A stretch of 30,102 nt of DNA from DASZHJ01 sp035507155 (lineage in GTDB: Bacteria; Pseudomonadota; Alphaproteobacteria; ATCC43930; CGMCC-115725), in the NCBI GenBank assembly GCA_035507155.1, contig DATJOK010000040.1:1-30102 (forward strand). Reading direction: 5' to 3'. The position numbers and the translations under genes were made by a program. Position 1 is the first letter of the stretch, and each line of letters opens with the position of its first letter. Of this stretch, positions 21,428 through 28,484 are shown piece after piece. The notes beneath the pieces are model-generated. The model ran no database searches and was not told where the DNA came from. It saw only the letters and a program-made list of their open reading frames with translations.

Positions 21428-22326
21428 TCGAGGCCGGGGATCGCCGGCTCGACCTCGGGTTCGGGCTCGCGCGCGCTCTGGGCCAGCATGTCGAAGCCGC
21501 GCAGCTTCGCCCAGTCCAGGATCTCGAGCTTGCCGTCCGCATGCTCCACCAGCGCGGTGCAGCTCTCCACCCAGTCGCCGTCGTTGCAGTAGAGGATGCC
21601 ATCGATCTGGCGGATCTCCGCCTGGTGGATGTGGCCGCAGACGACGCCGTCGACGCCGCGATGCTTCGCGGCGGTGGCGACCGCGTGCTCGTAGTTGCTC
21701 ACATACTCGACGGCGTTCTTGACCTTGCCCTTGAGATAGGCGGAGAGCGACCAGTAGGGATAGCCGAGCTTGCGCCGGATCATGTTGAAGTAGTGATTGA
21801 GCCGGAGCACGTTCTCATAGGCCCAGTCGCCCAGGAGCGCGAGCCAGCGCGCGTAGCGGACGACGCCATCGAAGGCGTCGCCGTGCAGGATCAGCATGCG
21901 CTTGCCGTCTGCGGTGGTGTGCAGCGCCTCCTCCACCAGCCAGACGCCGCCCAGCTGCAGCTCGGTATAATCACGCAGCCACTCGTCGTGATTGCCGGGG
22001 ATGTAATAGACGTGGGTTCCCTTGCGCGCCTTGCGCAGCAGCTTCTGGATCACGTCGTTGTGCGACTGTGCCCAGTACCACGAGCGCCGCATCCGCCAGC
22101 CGTCGACGATGTCGCCGACGAGGTAGAGGTATTCGGAGTCCGTATGTTTCAGGAAATCGAGGAGGAACTCGGTCTTGCAGCCGCGCGTGCCGAGGTGGAT
22201 ATCGGAGATCCAGATCGTCCGATAGCGTCGCGTCGGGTCGATGTAGTTCACCGTGGCGATTCGTCCTTCGTCGGCCTTGTTTTTCCTGCCCGCGTCGAGC
22301 AGAGTGCGGACAGGAAAAAGCATCAC
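21424..22326 (-). CDS. UDP-2,3-diacylglucosamine pyrophosphatase-like metallophosphoesterase (LpxH-like)
   Basis: A 300 aa calcineurin-like phosphoesterase with all metal-site motifs: SDIHLG (Asp42, His44), GDIVDG (Asp72), GNHDEW (Asn112, His113), HGD (His148) and GHIH (His232, His234). The RRSWYWAQSHNDVIQKLL segment and length fit the family annotated as UDP-2,3-diacylglucosamine diphosphatase. A role in lipid A synthesis is not proven, since alphaproteobacteria often use LpxI and this paralogue group may act on other lipid phosphates. The start is uncertain. A GTG at 22326 (followed by an ATG) lacks a ribosome site, while a downstream GTG at 22251 would give a 275 aa protein of usual length, starting just before DPTRRYRT. 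Its stop overlaps the glycosyltransferase start (ATGA). Confidence 0.9.
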   Translation of the reverse strand: MMLFPVRTLLDAGRKNKADEGRIATVNYIDPTRRYRTIWISDIHLGTRGCKTEFLLDFLKHTDSEYLYLVGDIVDGWRMRRSWYWAQSHNDVIQKLLRKARKGTHVYYIPGNHDEWLRDYTELQLGGVWLVEEALHTTADGKRMLILHGDAFDGVVRYARWLALLGDWAYENVLRLNHYFNMIRRKLGYPYWSLSAYLKGKVKNAVEYVSNYEHAVATAAKHRGVDGVVCGHIHQAEIRQIDGILYCNDGDWVESCTALVEHADGKLEILDWAKLRGFDMLAQSAREPEPEVEPAIPGLE

Positions 22327-22371
22327 TTGAGAAAAGGCTTATAAAGATCTGCTGTTGCGGGGAAATTACTC

Positions 22372-23319
22372 TTGCATGACGGAACAGTGACAGCGGCGTC
22401 CCAAGTCGAGCGCCGGCGCCTCCTGGTGATCTTCAATCCGGTTCCGGGCGCCCGCGCCCGGCGGCGCCTCGACGCGACCATCGAGGCGTTGAAGGCGCTC
22501 GGCGTCGAGGTGACGCTGCGGGTCACGACCGCCCCGGGCGATGCCGAGCTGTTCGCCCGCGCCGCCACGGTGGCCGAGTTCGACGCGGTGGCGGCGGCGG
22601 GCGGCGACGGCACCGTCAACGAGGTGGTGAACGGGCTCGGCGATCCGGCGCTGCCGGTGATCGTGTTTCCCTTCGGCACCGCCAACGTGCTGGCGCATGA
22701 AATCGATCTGCCGCGCGATCCCGAGCGGCTCGCGGCGCTGGCGCTCCGCGGCCCGATCCGCGAGATCCCGCTCGGCGAGGCGGAGTTCGAGGGCGCGTCG
22801 CCGCGCCGGCGCCGCTTCGTGCTGATGGCCGGCACCGGCTTCGACGCCGACGTGGTGGACGAGCTCGATCTCGACCTCAAGAAGCGCGCCGGCCGGCTCG
22901 CCTTCGTCTGGGGCATCCTGCAGCGGCTCTGGCGCTACCGGCCCTCGAAATACGAGGTGGCGGTGGAGCGCGGCGGCACATGGACGCGGGGCACCGCTGC
23001 TTCCGCGGTGGCGACGCGGGCGCGCCACTATGGCGGCAAGTTCGTGCTGGCGCCGGCGGCGAAGCTTGGGGATCCCAGTCTCAGCATCATCCGCTTCGGC
23101 CGCTGCGGCCGCTGGGCGGCGCTGCGCTACCTGGCGGCGCTCGGCCTCGGCTTCCTGCACCGGCTCCCTGACGTGGCGATCGCCGAGGTCGGCGCCGCGC
23201 GCTTCGCCGGGCCCGCGGGCGCGCCGGTGCAGATCGACGGCGACGTGCTGGGCCGGCTGCCGGTGACGCTGCGGATCGCCGACCAGCCGCTCCGCCTGAT
23301 CTATCCCGCCGCCGCCTGA
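22372..23319 (+). CDS. Diacylglycerol kinase-type lipid kinase (DAGK catalytic family)
   Basis: A 315 aa soluble lipid kinase of the DagK/YegS type, which phosphorylates diacylglycerol or a related lipid with ATP. Visible motifs are NPVPGAR (22-28) and the nucleotide-binding GGDGTVNEVVNG (77-88). FPFGTANVLA (about 103) and GTGFDADVVDELD follow. The C-terminal half is the beta-sandwich with IDGDVLG. The likely start is TTG 22372, with GGGGA about 8 bases upstream; a GTG at 22387 is an alternative. It is divergent from the phosphoesterase/glycosyltransferase operon across only 45 bp (or 120 bp if that gene starts at 22251). This suggests shared regulation of a membrane-lipid task. Confidence 0.93.
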   Translation: MHDGTVTAASQVERRRLLVIFNPVPGARARRRLDATIEALKALGVEVTLRVTTAPGDAELFARAATVAEFDAVAAAGGDGTVNEVVNGLGDPALPVIVFPFGTANVLAHEIDLPRDPERLAALALRGPIREIPLGEAEFEGASPRRRRFVLMAGTGFDADVVDELDLDLKKRAGRLAFVWGILQRLWRYRPSKYEVAVERGGTWTRGTAASAVATRARHYGGKFVLAPAAKLGDPSLSIIRFGRCGRWAALRYLAALGLGFLHRLPDVAIAEVGAARFAGPAGAPVQIDGDVLGRLPVTLRIADQPLRLIYPAAA

Positions 23320-23442
23320 CGCCTTCGAGTCGGGCGCTCTGCGCCGCCGCGGGCCATCCCGCTACGCGCTCGAAAACGCAGCAGCGACGGGGCTTTCCCC
23401 ACCATCACAAATCTGTCATTGCCACGCTGCTAGAGCGATCGA

Positions 23443-23748
23443 ATGCGCCGAGCCGTCGCGATTCGAGAGCCGGGCGTCGTGAAGCGAAAGCGCACGGCGC
23501 CGACCGCCGCGCCGGAGAAGGACGAGATGATGGCCGAGCTGGTGGCGCTCACCGTCCTTGCGGTCAATCGCCTGGCGCCGGCCACCCTCCGCTCCGCCAC
23601 CTTCGGCACCGCGCGCAAGGTGGTGGTGCCCGACTCCCAGGTCGGCGCCGTCTTCCGCGCCGCGCTCGAGCAGATGGGCGAGCAGCGCCGCACCGACCGG
23701 CTGATCGAGATCGTGGTCGAAGGGAGCGCCGGCTCGGGCTCGGCGTAG
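23443..23748 (+). CDS. Small hypothetical protein
   Basis: I do not recognise this 101 aa reading frame. It has a basic N-terminal part (VKRKRT), then a hydrophobic helix AELVALTVLAVNRLA, then a mixed region TFGTARKVVVPDSQVGAVFR and a polar C-terminus. An internal ATG at 23527 follows GGAGAAGGACG, a better ribosome site, and would give a 73 aa protein. It is oriented with the BLUF gene 64 bp downstream and might be co-transcribed. It could be a spurious frame in GC-rich DNA; homology would decide. Confidence 0.45.
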   Translation: MRRAVAIREPGVVKRKRTAPTAAPEKDEMMAELVALTVLAVNRLAPATLRSATFGTARKVVVPDSQVGAVFRAALEQMGEQRRTDRLIEIVVEGSAGSGSA

Positions 23749-23812
23749 CCCCCTCCGGGGGCGCACTTCGTAAAGCCGATGTTAACGGCGGCCGGCGCAG
23801 ACTGCGGCTGTC

Positions 23813-24238
23813 ATGCTGTACACCCTCGTCTATGTGAGCTGCGCCACCTCGCTCTCCCCAGAAGTGCTGACCGGGATTCTCCGGCAGAGCCGCGTCAACA
23901 ATGAGCGGCTCGGCATCACCGGCCTGCTGCTCTATGTGGAGGGCAATTTCATGCAGGCGCTCGAGGGGCCGAGGGAGGCGGTGCTCGGCCTTTACGAGGA
24001 GATCCGGCGCGATCCTCGGCACAAGGACGTGACGACCATCGTGTCGCTGCCTTCTGAGGCGCGCAGCTTCGAGCGCTGGTCGATGGCGTTCCGCTCGGCG
24101 GAGGAGCTGCCGGAGAAGGAACTCGCCGGCGTCAGCGCCTTCCTGGACGGCGTGCACCACACCGGGACGATCGCTGCCATCGATCCGACGAACTTCGCCA
24201 CCCGCCTGCTGGAGGAATTCGCCGCCACCATGCGCTGA
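23813..24238 (+). CDS. BLUF-domain blue-light photoreceptor (short, PixD-like)
   Basis: A 141 aa protein made almost entirely of one BLUF domain, which binds FAD and switches on blue light. Tyr7 (LVYVS), Asn29/Asn30 (SRVNNERLGITGLLLY), Gln48 (GNFMQALEG), Trp89 and Met91 (ERWSMAFR) line up with the flavin-contacting and signalling residues of PixD/AppA. The conserved photocycle residues are thus all present. The 45 residues after the domain form only a short helical tail with no effector domain, so it must signal by protein contact. No partner such as a PixE-like or cyclase gene is adjacent; a TPR protein follows 67 bp downstream. Confidence 0.94.
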   Translation: MLYTLVYVSCATSLSPEVLTGILRQSRVNNERLGITGLLLYVEGNFMQALEGPREAVLGLYEEIRRDPRHKDVTTIVSLPSEARSFERWSMAFRSAEELPEKELAGVSAFLDGVHHTGTIAAIDPTNFATRLLEEFAATMR

Positions 24239-24259
24239 GGCCCTCCTTGGACCCTCACA

Positions 24260-24279
24260 CCCTCGGGACTGGCCGAGGG
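24260..24279 (+). other. Hairpin between BLUF and TPR genes
   Basis: CCCTCGG (24260-24266) and CCGAGGG (24273-24279) form a perfect 7-bp stem with a 6-base loop, 21 bp after the BLUF stop. No T-run follows, so it is either a weak or Rho-assisted terminator or an RNA-processing hairpin. Confidence 0.4.
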
Positions 24280-24305
24280 GCGGCGGCTCCGCTATAGGAA
24301 TCAGG

Positions 24306-24854
24306 ATGCGCTCCGCCCTCGTGGCCGCCCTCTTTCTTGTGCTTGCCGCGCTTCCCGCCGCCGCCCGCCAGGACGATCCGCGGCTCAAGGATCTTTTCGA
24401 CGACCTGCAGAACGCCAAGACCACGACGGAATCGCGGATCGTCGAGCAGCGGATCTGGCGCATCTGGGGCGAGGACGGCAACGCCCAGATCGATGCGCTG
24501 ATGGAGCTCGGCGCCAATGCCATGCAGGCCGGCGATCTCGATGCCGCGCTCGATACCTTCAACCGGGTGGTCGCCCTCGACGACAGTTTCGCCGAGGGTT
24601 TCAACAAGCGCGCCACGGTAGAGTTCATGCAGGGCAACTACGACGCCAGCGTCGCCGACATCGAGCGCACCCTCAAGCTCGAGCCGCGCCATTTCGGCGC
24701 GCTCTCCGGCCTCGGCCAGATCTACCTCGCCCTCAACGACAAGCCCGCCGCGCTCCGGGCGTTCGAGGCCGCGCTTAAGGTTAACCCGCATTTAACCGGC
24801 GCCGCCGATATGGTGGCGAAGCTCAAGAAGGAGCTTGCGGGCAAGCCGACCTGA
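24306..24854 (+). CDS. Exported tetratricopeptide-repeat protein
   Basis: A 182 aa protein with a signal peptide: the N-terminus MRSALVAALFLVLAALPAAA is followed by a probable cleavage before RQDDP. The mature part has two to three TPR-like helix pairs from about residue 68 to 170 (NAMQAGDLDAALDTFNRVVA, GFNKRATVEFMQGNYDASVA, ALSGLGQIYLALNDKPAALR). TPRs mediate protein contacts, so a periplasmic scaffolding or chaperone role is plausible but unproven. It lies between the BLUF gene (67 bp upstream) and the DUF1800 gene (73 bp downstream). Confidence 0.88.
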   Translation: MRSALVAALFLVLAALPAAARQDDPRLKDLFDDLQNAKTTTESRIVEQRIWRIWGEDGNAQIDALMELGANAMQAGDLDAALDTFNRVVALDDSFAEGFNKRATVEFMQGNYDASVADIERTLKLEPRHFGALSGLGQIYLALNDKPAALRAFEAALKVNPHLTGAADMVAKLKKELAGKPT

Positions 24855-24927
24855 TCCCGGGGGGATGCCGGCACCCGCCCGGCCGTATCAATAGCCGAGG
24901 CTCCCGAAGTCCAGCCGGAGTGCGGAA

Positions 24928-26271
24928 ATGCCCGCCTCGACCCTTGCCGCCGTCATCGCCGCCAGCCGCTTCGGCTTCGCGCCGAAGCTCGGCGAGCTCG
25001 CGGCCATCGCCGGCGATCCCCGCAGCTGGGTGACCGCGCAGCTCGACCACTATCCGCCGACCATTCCCGGCAATCTGCCGCCCGCGCACGAGACCGTGGC
25101 GCTGATGCTGGAGGCGCGCCGGGACCGCAAGGAGAAGGACCAGGGCGCGCAGAAGGAGCTGCAGCAGCGCATCCGCGCGACCTATCTCGGCGAGATCGAC
25201 GCGCGCATGCGAGCGGCGATCCTGGGCGACGCGCAGCTGCGCGAGCGGCTCACCCAGTTCTGGAGCAACCATTTCACGGTCTCGGGCCAACGGCCCTTCG
25301 TGCGCGGCTTCACCGGCGCTTTCGAGCGCGAGGCAATCCGGCCGCATGTCACCGGCCGCTTCGCCGACATGCTGCTGGCGGTGGCGAGCCACCCGACCAT
25401 GCTGCTCTATCTCGACAACGCGCAGTCGATCGGGCCGAACTCGCGGGTGGGCGAGCGGCGCGACAAGGGCCTCAACGAGAACTTGGGCCGCGAGCTCCTC
25501 GAGCTGCACACGCTCGGCGTCGACGGCGGCTATACCCAGGCCGACGTGGAGGCGCTGGCGCGCATCCTCACCGGCTGGAGCATCGGCCAGCTCCGGGATC
25601 CGCAGCCCGGCGCCTTCCTGTTCCGCCCCAACATCCACGAGCCCGGCTCGAAGACGCTGCTGGGCCGCGTCTATCGCGAGAACGGCGTCGAGGAGGGCGT
25701 CGCGGCGCTGCGCGATCTCGCCGTCCATCCAGCGACCGCCCGCCACGTCGCGACCCAGCTCGCGCGCCACTTCATCGCCGACACGCCGCCGGTCGATTCC
25801 GTCGAGCGTATCGCCAAGGTGTTTCGCGACACCTCCGGCGATCTTCGCCAGGTGACGCTTGCGGTCGTGCGCGAGGATGCCGCCTGGCGCGAGCCCTTCG
25901 GCAAGGTGCGGACGCCGACCGAGCTGGTGATCGCGGCCTATCGCGTGATGGGCACGGTGCCGGAGCCGGCGCAGGCATTCCAGATGCTGAAGAACCTGGA
26001 TCAGCCGCCGTTCTTCGCGCCCTCGCCGGCGGGCTGGCCCGATGTCGCCGCGCAGTGGATCTCGCCGGAGACGGTGATCCGCCGCACCGAGTGGTGCCAG
26101 GTTTTCTCGCAGCGCGTGCCCGAGGAGCCCGATCCGCTGGCGGCGATGACGACCGCCTTCGGCGAGGGCGACGTGCTTCCCGAGGAGGTGCAGCAGGCGG
26201 TGCGCCGCGCGCCCAGCCGCCGCGCCGGCCTCGCGCTTCTCGTCGCCAGCCCGCAATTCCAGAGACGGTGA
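24928..26271 (+). CDS. DUF1800 family protein
   Basis: A 447 aa protein of the DUF1800 family. It contains the typical segments ASRFGFAPKLGELAAIAGDP, LTQFWSNHFTV, ENLGRELLELHTLGVDGGYT and YTQADVEALARILTGWSI. The NIHEPGSKTLLGRVY stretch and the C-terminal WISPETVIRRTEWCQ also fit. No molecular function is established for the family. It is very often encoded next to a DUF1501 protein, as here (5 bp gap), and the pair is thought to act together in the envelope. The N-terminus lacks a clear signal peptide. Confidence 0.92.
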   Translation: MPASTLAAVIAASRFGFAPKLGELAAIAGDPRSWVTAQLDHYPPTIPGNLPPAHETVALMLEARRDRKEKDQGAQKELQQRIRATYLGEIDARMRAAILGDAQLRERLTQFWSNHFTVSGQRPFVRGFTGAFEREAIRPHVTGRFADMLLAVASHPTMLLYLDNAQSIGPNSRVGERRDKGLNENLGRELLELHTLGVDGGYTQADVEALARILTGWSIGQLRDPQPGAFLFRPNIHEPGSKTLLGRVYRENGVEEGVAALRDLAVHPATARHVATQLARHFIADTPPVDSVERIAKVFRDTSGDLRQVTLAVVREDAAWREPFGKVRTPTELVIAAYRVMGTVPEPAQAFQMLKNLDQPPFFAPSPAGWPDVAAQWISPETVIRRTEWCQVFSQRVPEEPDPLAAMTTAFGEGDVLPEEVQQAVRRAPSRRAGLALLVASPQFQRR

Positions 26272-26276
26272 TCGCC

Positions 26277-27494
26277 ATGACCACACGCCGCGACGTGCTG
26301 AGACTCCTGGGCGGCGCCGCCGTCGGCACCTTCGCGTTGGCGGAGCTGCCGGGCGCGGTCTTCGCCGCCATCCCGGGCGACCGCCGTCTGGTCGTGGTGC
26401 TGCAGCGCGGCGCCATGGACGGGCTCGGCGCGGTGGCGCCGATCAGCGATCCCAGCTACGCGGAGCTGCGCGGCAGCCTGGCGCTGAAGCCGCCGGGCGA
26501 GGCGGGCGGCTGCCTCGCGCTCACGCGCGATTTCGCGCTGCATCCGTCGCTGGCGGCGATCCATCCCTATTACGGCAAGGGCGAGCTCGCGGTGGTGCAT
26601 GCCACCGGCAACGGCTATCACACGCGCTCCCATTTCGATGCGCAGGACCTGATGGAGAGCGGCTTCGCGGTGAAGAAAGGCATCAGCGACGGCTGGCTCA
26701 ACCGCAGCCTCGCGCTGCTGCAGCAGGGCAAGGGCAAGGAGCGCCTGGGCCTTGCGGTGGGCGGCGCCACGCCGCTCATCCTGCGCGGCGCGGTCCCGGT
26801 CGCTTCCTGGGAGCCCGCCGGCTTCCATGAGGCGGCGCCCGGCTTCATCGACGCGGTGGCGACGCTCTATGCCGGCGACAAGCTGCTGGGGCCGGCGCTC
26901 GCCGAAGGCATCAAGGCGCAAGGCTTCTCGAACGCGGTGCTGGGCGGCCAGGACATGCAGAACGGCGGCGGCGGCTTCGGGCCGAAGGCGTTCAAGCCGC
27001 TCTGCGAGGCCGCCGGTAAGCTGCTGGCCGCACCCGACGGGCCGCGCATCGCCGCTCTCGACATGGGCGGCTGGGACACCCATGTGGGCCAGGGCGCCGA
27101 GACCGGCCGGCTCGCCGCCAATCTCGGGGGCTTCGCCGAGGGGCTCGATGCGATGGCGCAGAGCCTGGGGCCGGCCTGGCACAATACGGTGCTGGTGACG
27201 GTGACCGAGTTCGGCCGCACCGTGCATGTGAACGGCACCAACGGCACCGACCACGGCACCGCCTCGATGATGTTCGTGATGGGGGGCGCGGTGAAGGGCG
27301 GCCGCATCGCCGGCGACTGGCCGGGACTCCGGCAGTTGCAGGACGATCGCGACCTCCGCGTCGCCACCGACGGCCGCGCGGTGATGAAGGGCATCCTGCG
27401 CGATCATCTCGGCATGGATGTCGCGGCGCTCGCCAGCAAGGTGTTCCCGGACAGCGCGCAGATCCGACCGATGGACGGGCTGGTGCGCGCCTGA
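26277..27494 (+). CDS. DUF1501 family protein, Tat-exported
   Basis: A 405 aa protein. The N-terminus MTTRRDVLRLLGGAAVGTFA is a twin-arginine (Tat) signal peptide, so it is exported folded. The mature protein carries DUF1501 hallmarks: LQRGAMDGLGAVAP, GYHTRSHFDAQDLMESG, GGWDTHVGQGAE, and TEFGRTVHVNG with GTDHGTASMMFVMGGAVKGG. DUF1501 is related to the alkaline phosphatase/sulfatase fold, and the DTH and DHG motifs would bind metal. The substrate is unknown. It starts 5 bp after DUF1800, so the two are co-transcribed. Confidence 0.93.
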   Translation: MTTRRDVLRLLGGAAVGTFALAELPGAVFAAIPGDRRLVVVLQRGAMDGLGAVAPISDPSYAELRGSLALKPPGEAGGCLALTRDFALHPSLAAIHPYYGKGELAVVHATGNGYHTRSHFDAQDLMESGFAVKKGISDGWLNRSLALLQQGKGKERLGLAVGGATPLILRGAVPVASWEPAGFHEAAPGFIDAVATLYAGDKLLGPALAEGIKAQGFSNAVLGGQDMQNGGGGFGPKAFKPLCEAAGKLLAAPDGPRIAALDMGGWDTHVGQGAETGRLAANLGGFAEGLDAMAQSLGPAWHNTVLVTVTEFGRTVHVNGTNGTDHGTASMMFVMGGAVKGGRIAGDWPGLRQLQDDRDLRVATDGRAVMKGILRDHLGMDVAALASKVFPDSAQIRPMDGLVRA

Positions 27495-27528
27495 GGCTTC
27501 TCGTCGCGCATCCGACACGCGTCACGAT

Positions 27529-27545
27529 CGGCGACGGTATCGCCG
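27529..27545 (+). other. Hairpin after the DUF1800-DUF1501 operon
   Basis: CGGCGA (27529-27534) and TCGCCG (27540-27545) form a 6-bp stem with a 5-base loop, 34 bp after the DUF1501 stop. The following AATTACAAAT has no T-run, so terminator function is uncertain. It precedes the FNR/FixK box by 29 bp. Confidence 0.35.
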
Positions 27546-27574
27546 AATTACAAATCCTTCATGCGCTCGCGGGA

Positions 27575-27588
27575 TTGATCTCTGTCAA
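27575..27588. promoter_or_regulatory. FNR/FixK-type box upstream of the fabI operon
   Basis: TTGATCTCTGTCAA matches TTGAT-N4-ATCAA at 9 of 10 defined bases, with the same GTCAA second half as the aqpZ box. The centre is 27581.5, about 123 bp before the fabI GTG. A -10-like TATCAT lies at 27614-27619, centred 35 bp downstream, which is close to but not exactly the class II 32 bp spacing. Confidence 0.62.
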
Positions 27589-27704
27589 GGATTGCTCCCG
27601 CTCTGCCACCCAATATCATCTCCTGATCCGACGTTAGCGAAGCGGCCGAGTGCGGATTATTTCGGCAGCGGAGGCGCGTTTCGCTTTCTACGGAGGAGAG
27701 AAGG

Positions 27705-28463
27705 GTGCTGAACGGCAAGAAGGGGTTGATCGTCGGCATCGCCAACGAGCACAGCATCGCCTATGGCTGCGCAAAAGTGCTGCGCGAGGCCGGCGCGGAG
27801 CTGGCGGCGACCTACCTCAATGCGAAGGCCGAGCTCTATGTGCGCCCGCTGGCGGAGAAGCTCGCCTGTCCGATCATCGTGCCCTGCGACGTGCGCGTGC
27901 CCGGCGAGCTCGAGGCGGTGTTCGCGCGCATCGGGAGCGAATGGGGGCGCCTCGATTTCCTCCTGCACTCGATTGCCTATGCGCCGAAGGCGGATCTGCA
28001 CAGCCGGATCACCGACTGCTCCCAGGCCGGCTTCGCGCTCGCGATGGACGTCTCCTGCCATTCCTTCATCCGCATGGCGCGCCTCGCGGAACCGCTGATG
28101 GACCGGGGCGGCTGTCTCCTCACCGTCACCTTTTACGGATCAGAAAAGGTGGTGGAGGAGTACAATCTGATGGGACCGGTGAAGGCCGCGCTCGAGAGCT
28201 CCGTCCGCTACATGGCCGCCGAGCTCGGTCCGAAGCGGATCCGGGTGCATGCGCTGTCGCCGGGGCCGCTCAAGACCCGCGCCGCCTCCGGCATCGAGCG
28301 CTTCGACGAGCTGCTGGAGCGCGCGCGCTCGCGCACCCCGGAGCGTCGGCTGGTGAGCATCGAGGACGTGGGCAAGCTGGCGGCGTTCCTGATCAGCGAC
28401 GATGCGGCCTCCCTCACCGGCAACATTGAATACATCGACGCCGGCTATCACATCGTCAGTTGA
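27705..28463 (+). CDS. fabI: Enoyl-[acyl-carrier-protein] reductase FabI (paralogue in an acetate-kinase cluster)
   Basis: A 252 aa short-chain dehydrogenase of the FabI type. It reduces enoyl-ACP (or an enoyl-CoA) with NAD(P)H. The cofactor loop is IVGIANEHSIAYG, the CDV motif is at 61-63, and HSIAYAP (88-94) corresponds to the E. coli HSIGFAP triclosan region. The catalytic triad is Tyr144, Tyr153 and Lys160 (YNLMGPVK). TVTFYGSEK differs from the usual TLSYLGAE, losing the Ser. The start is GTG 27705 with GGAGGA about 7 bases upstream. It is followed after 21 bp by the MaoC-phosphotransacetylase fusion and then acetate kinase. This arrangement is known in alphaproteobacteria and suggests a role apart from general fatty acid synthesis. 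Confidence 0.92.
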   Translation: MLNGKKGLIVGIANEHSIAYGCAKVLREAGAELAATYLNAKAELYVRPLAEKLACPIIVPCDVRVPGELEAVFARIGSEWGRLDFLLHSIAYAPKADLHSRITDCSQAGFALAMDVSCHSFIRMARLAEPLMDRGGCLLTVTFYGSEKVVEEYNLMGPVKAALESSVRYMAAELGPKRIRVHALSPGPLKTRAASGIERFDELLERARSRTPERRLVSIEDVGKLAAFLISDDAASLTGNIEYIDAGYHIVS

Positions 28464-28484
28464 CGCCGATTGCAGGGGCCAGGG

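Noticed and set aside
21541..22344. A 267-codon plus-strand frame opposite the phosphoesterase.
   Set aside because: Antisense shadow of a gene with all metallophosphoesterase motifs.
23406..23423. A CTGTCAT motif resembling half a Pho box upstream of the small hypothetical gene.
   Set aside because: The second 7-base unit at the required spacing is not present, so one half-site alone is not convincing.
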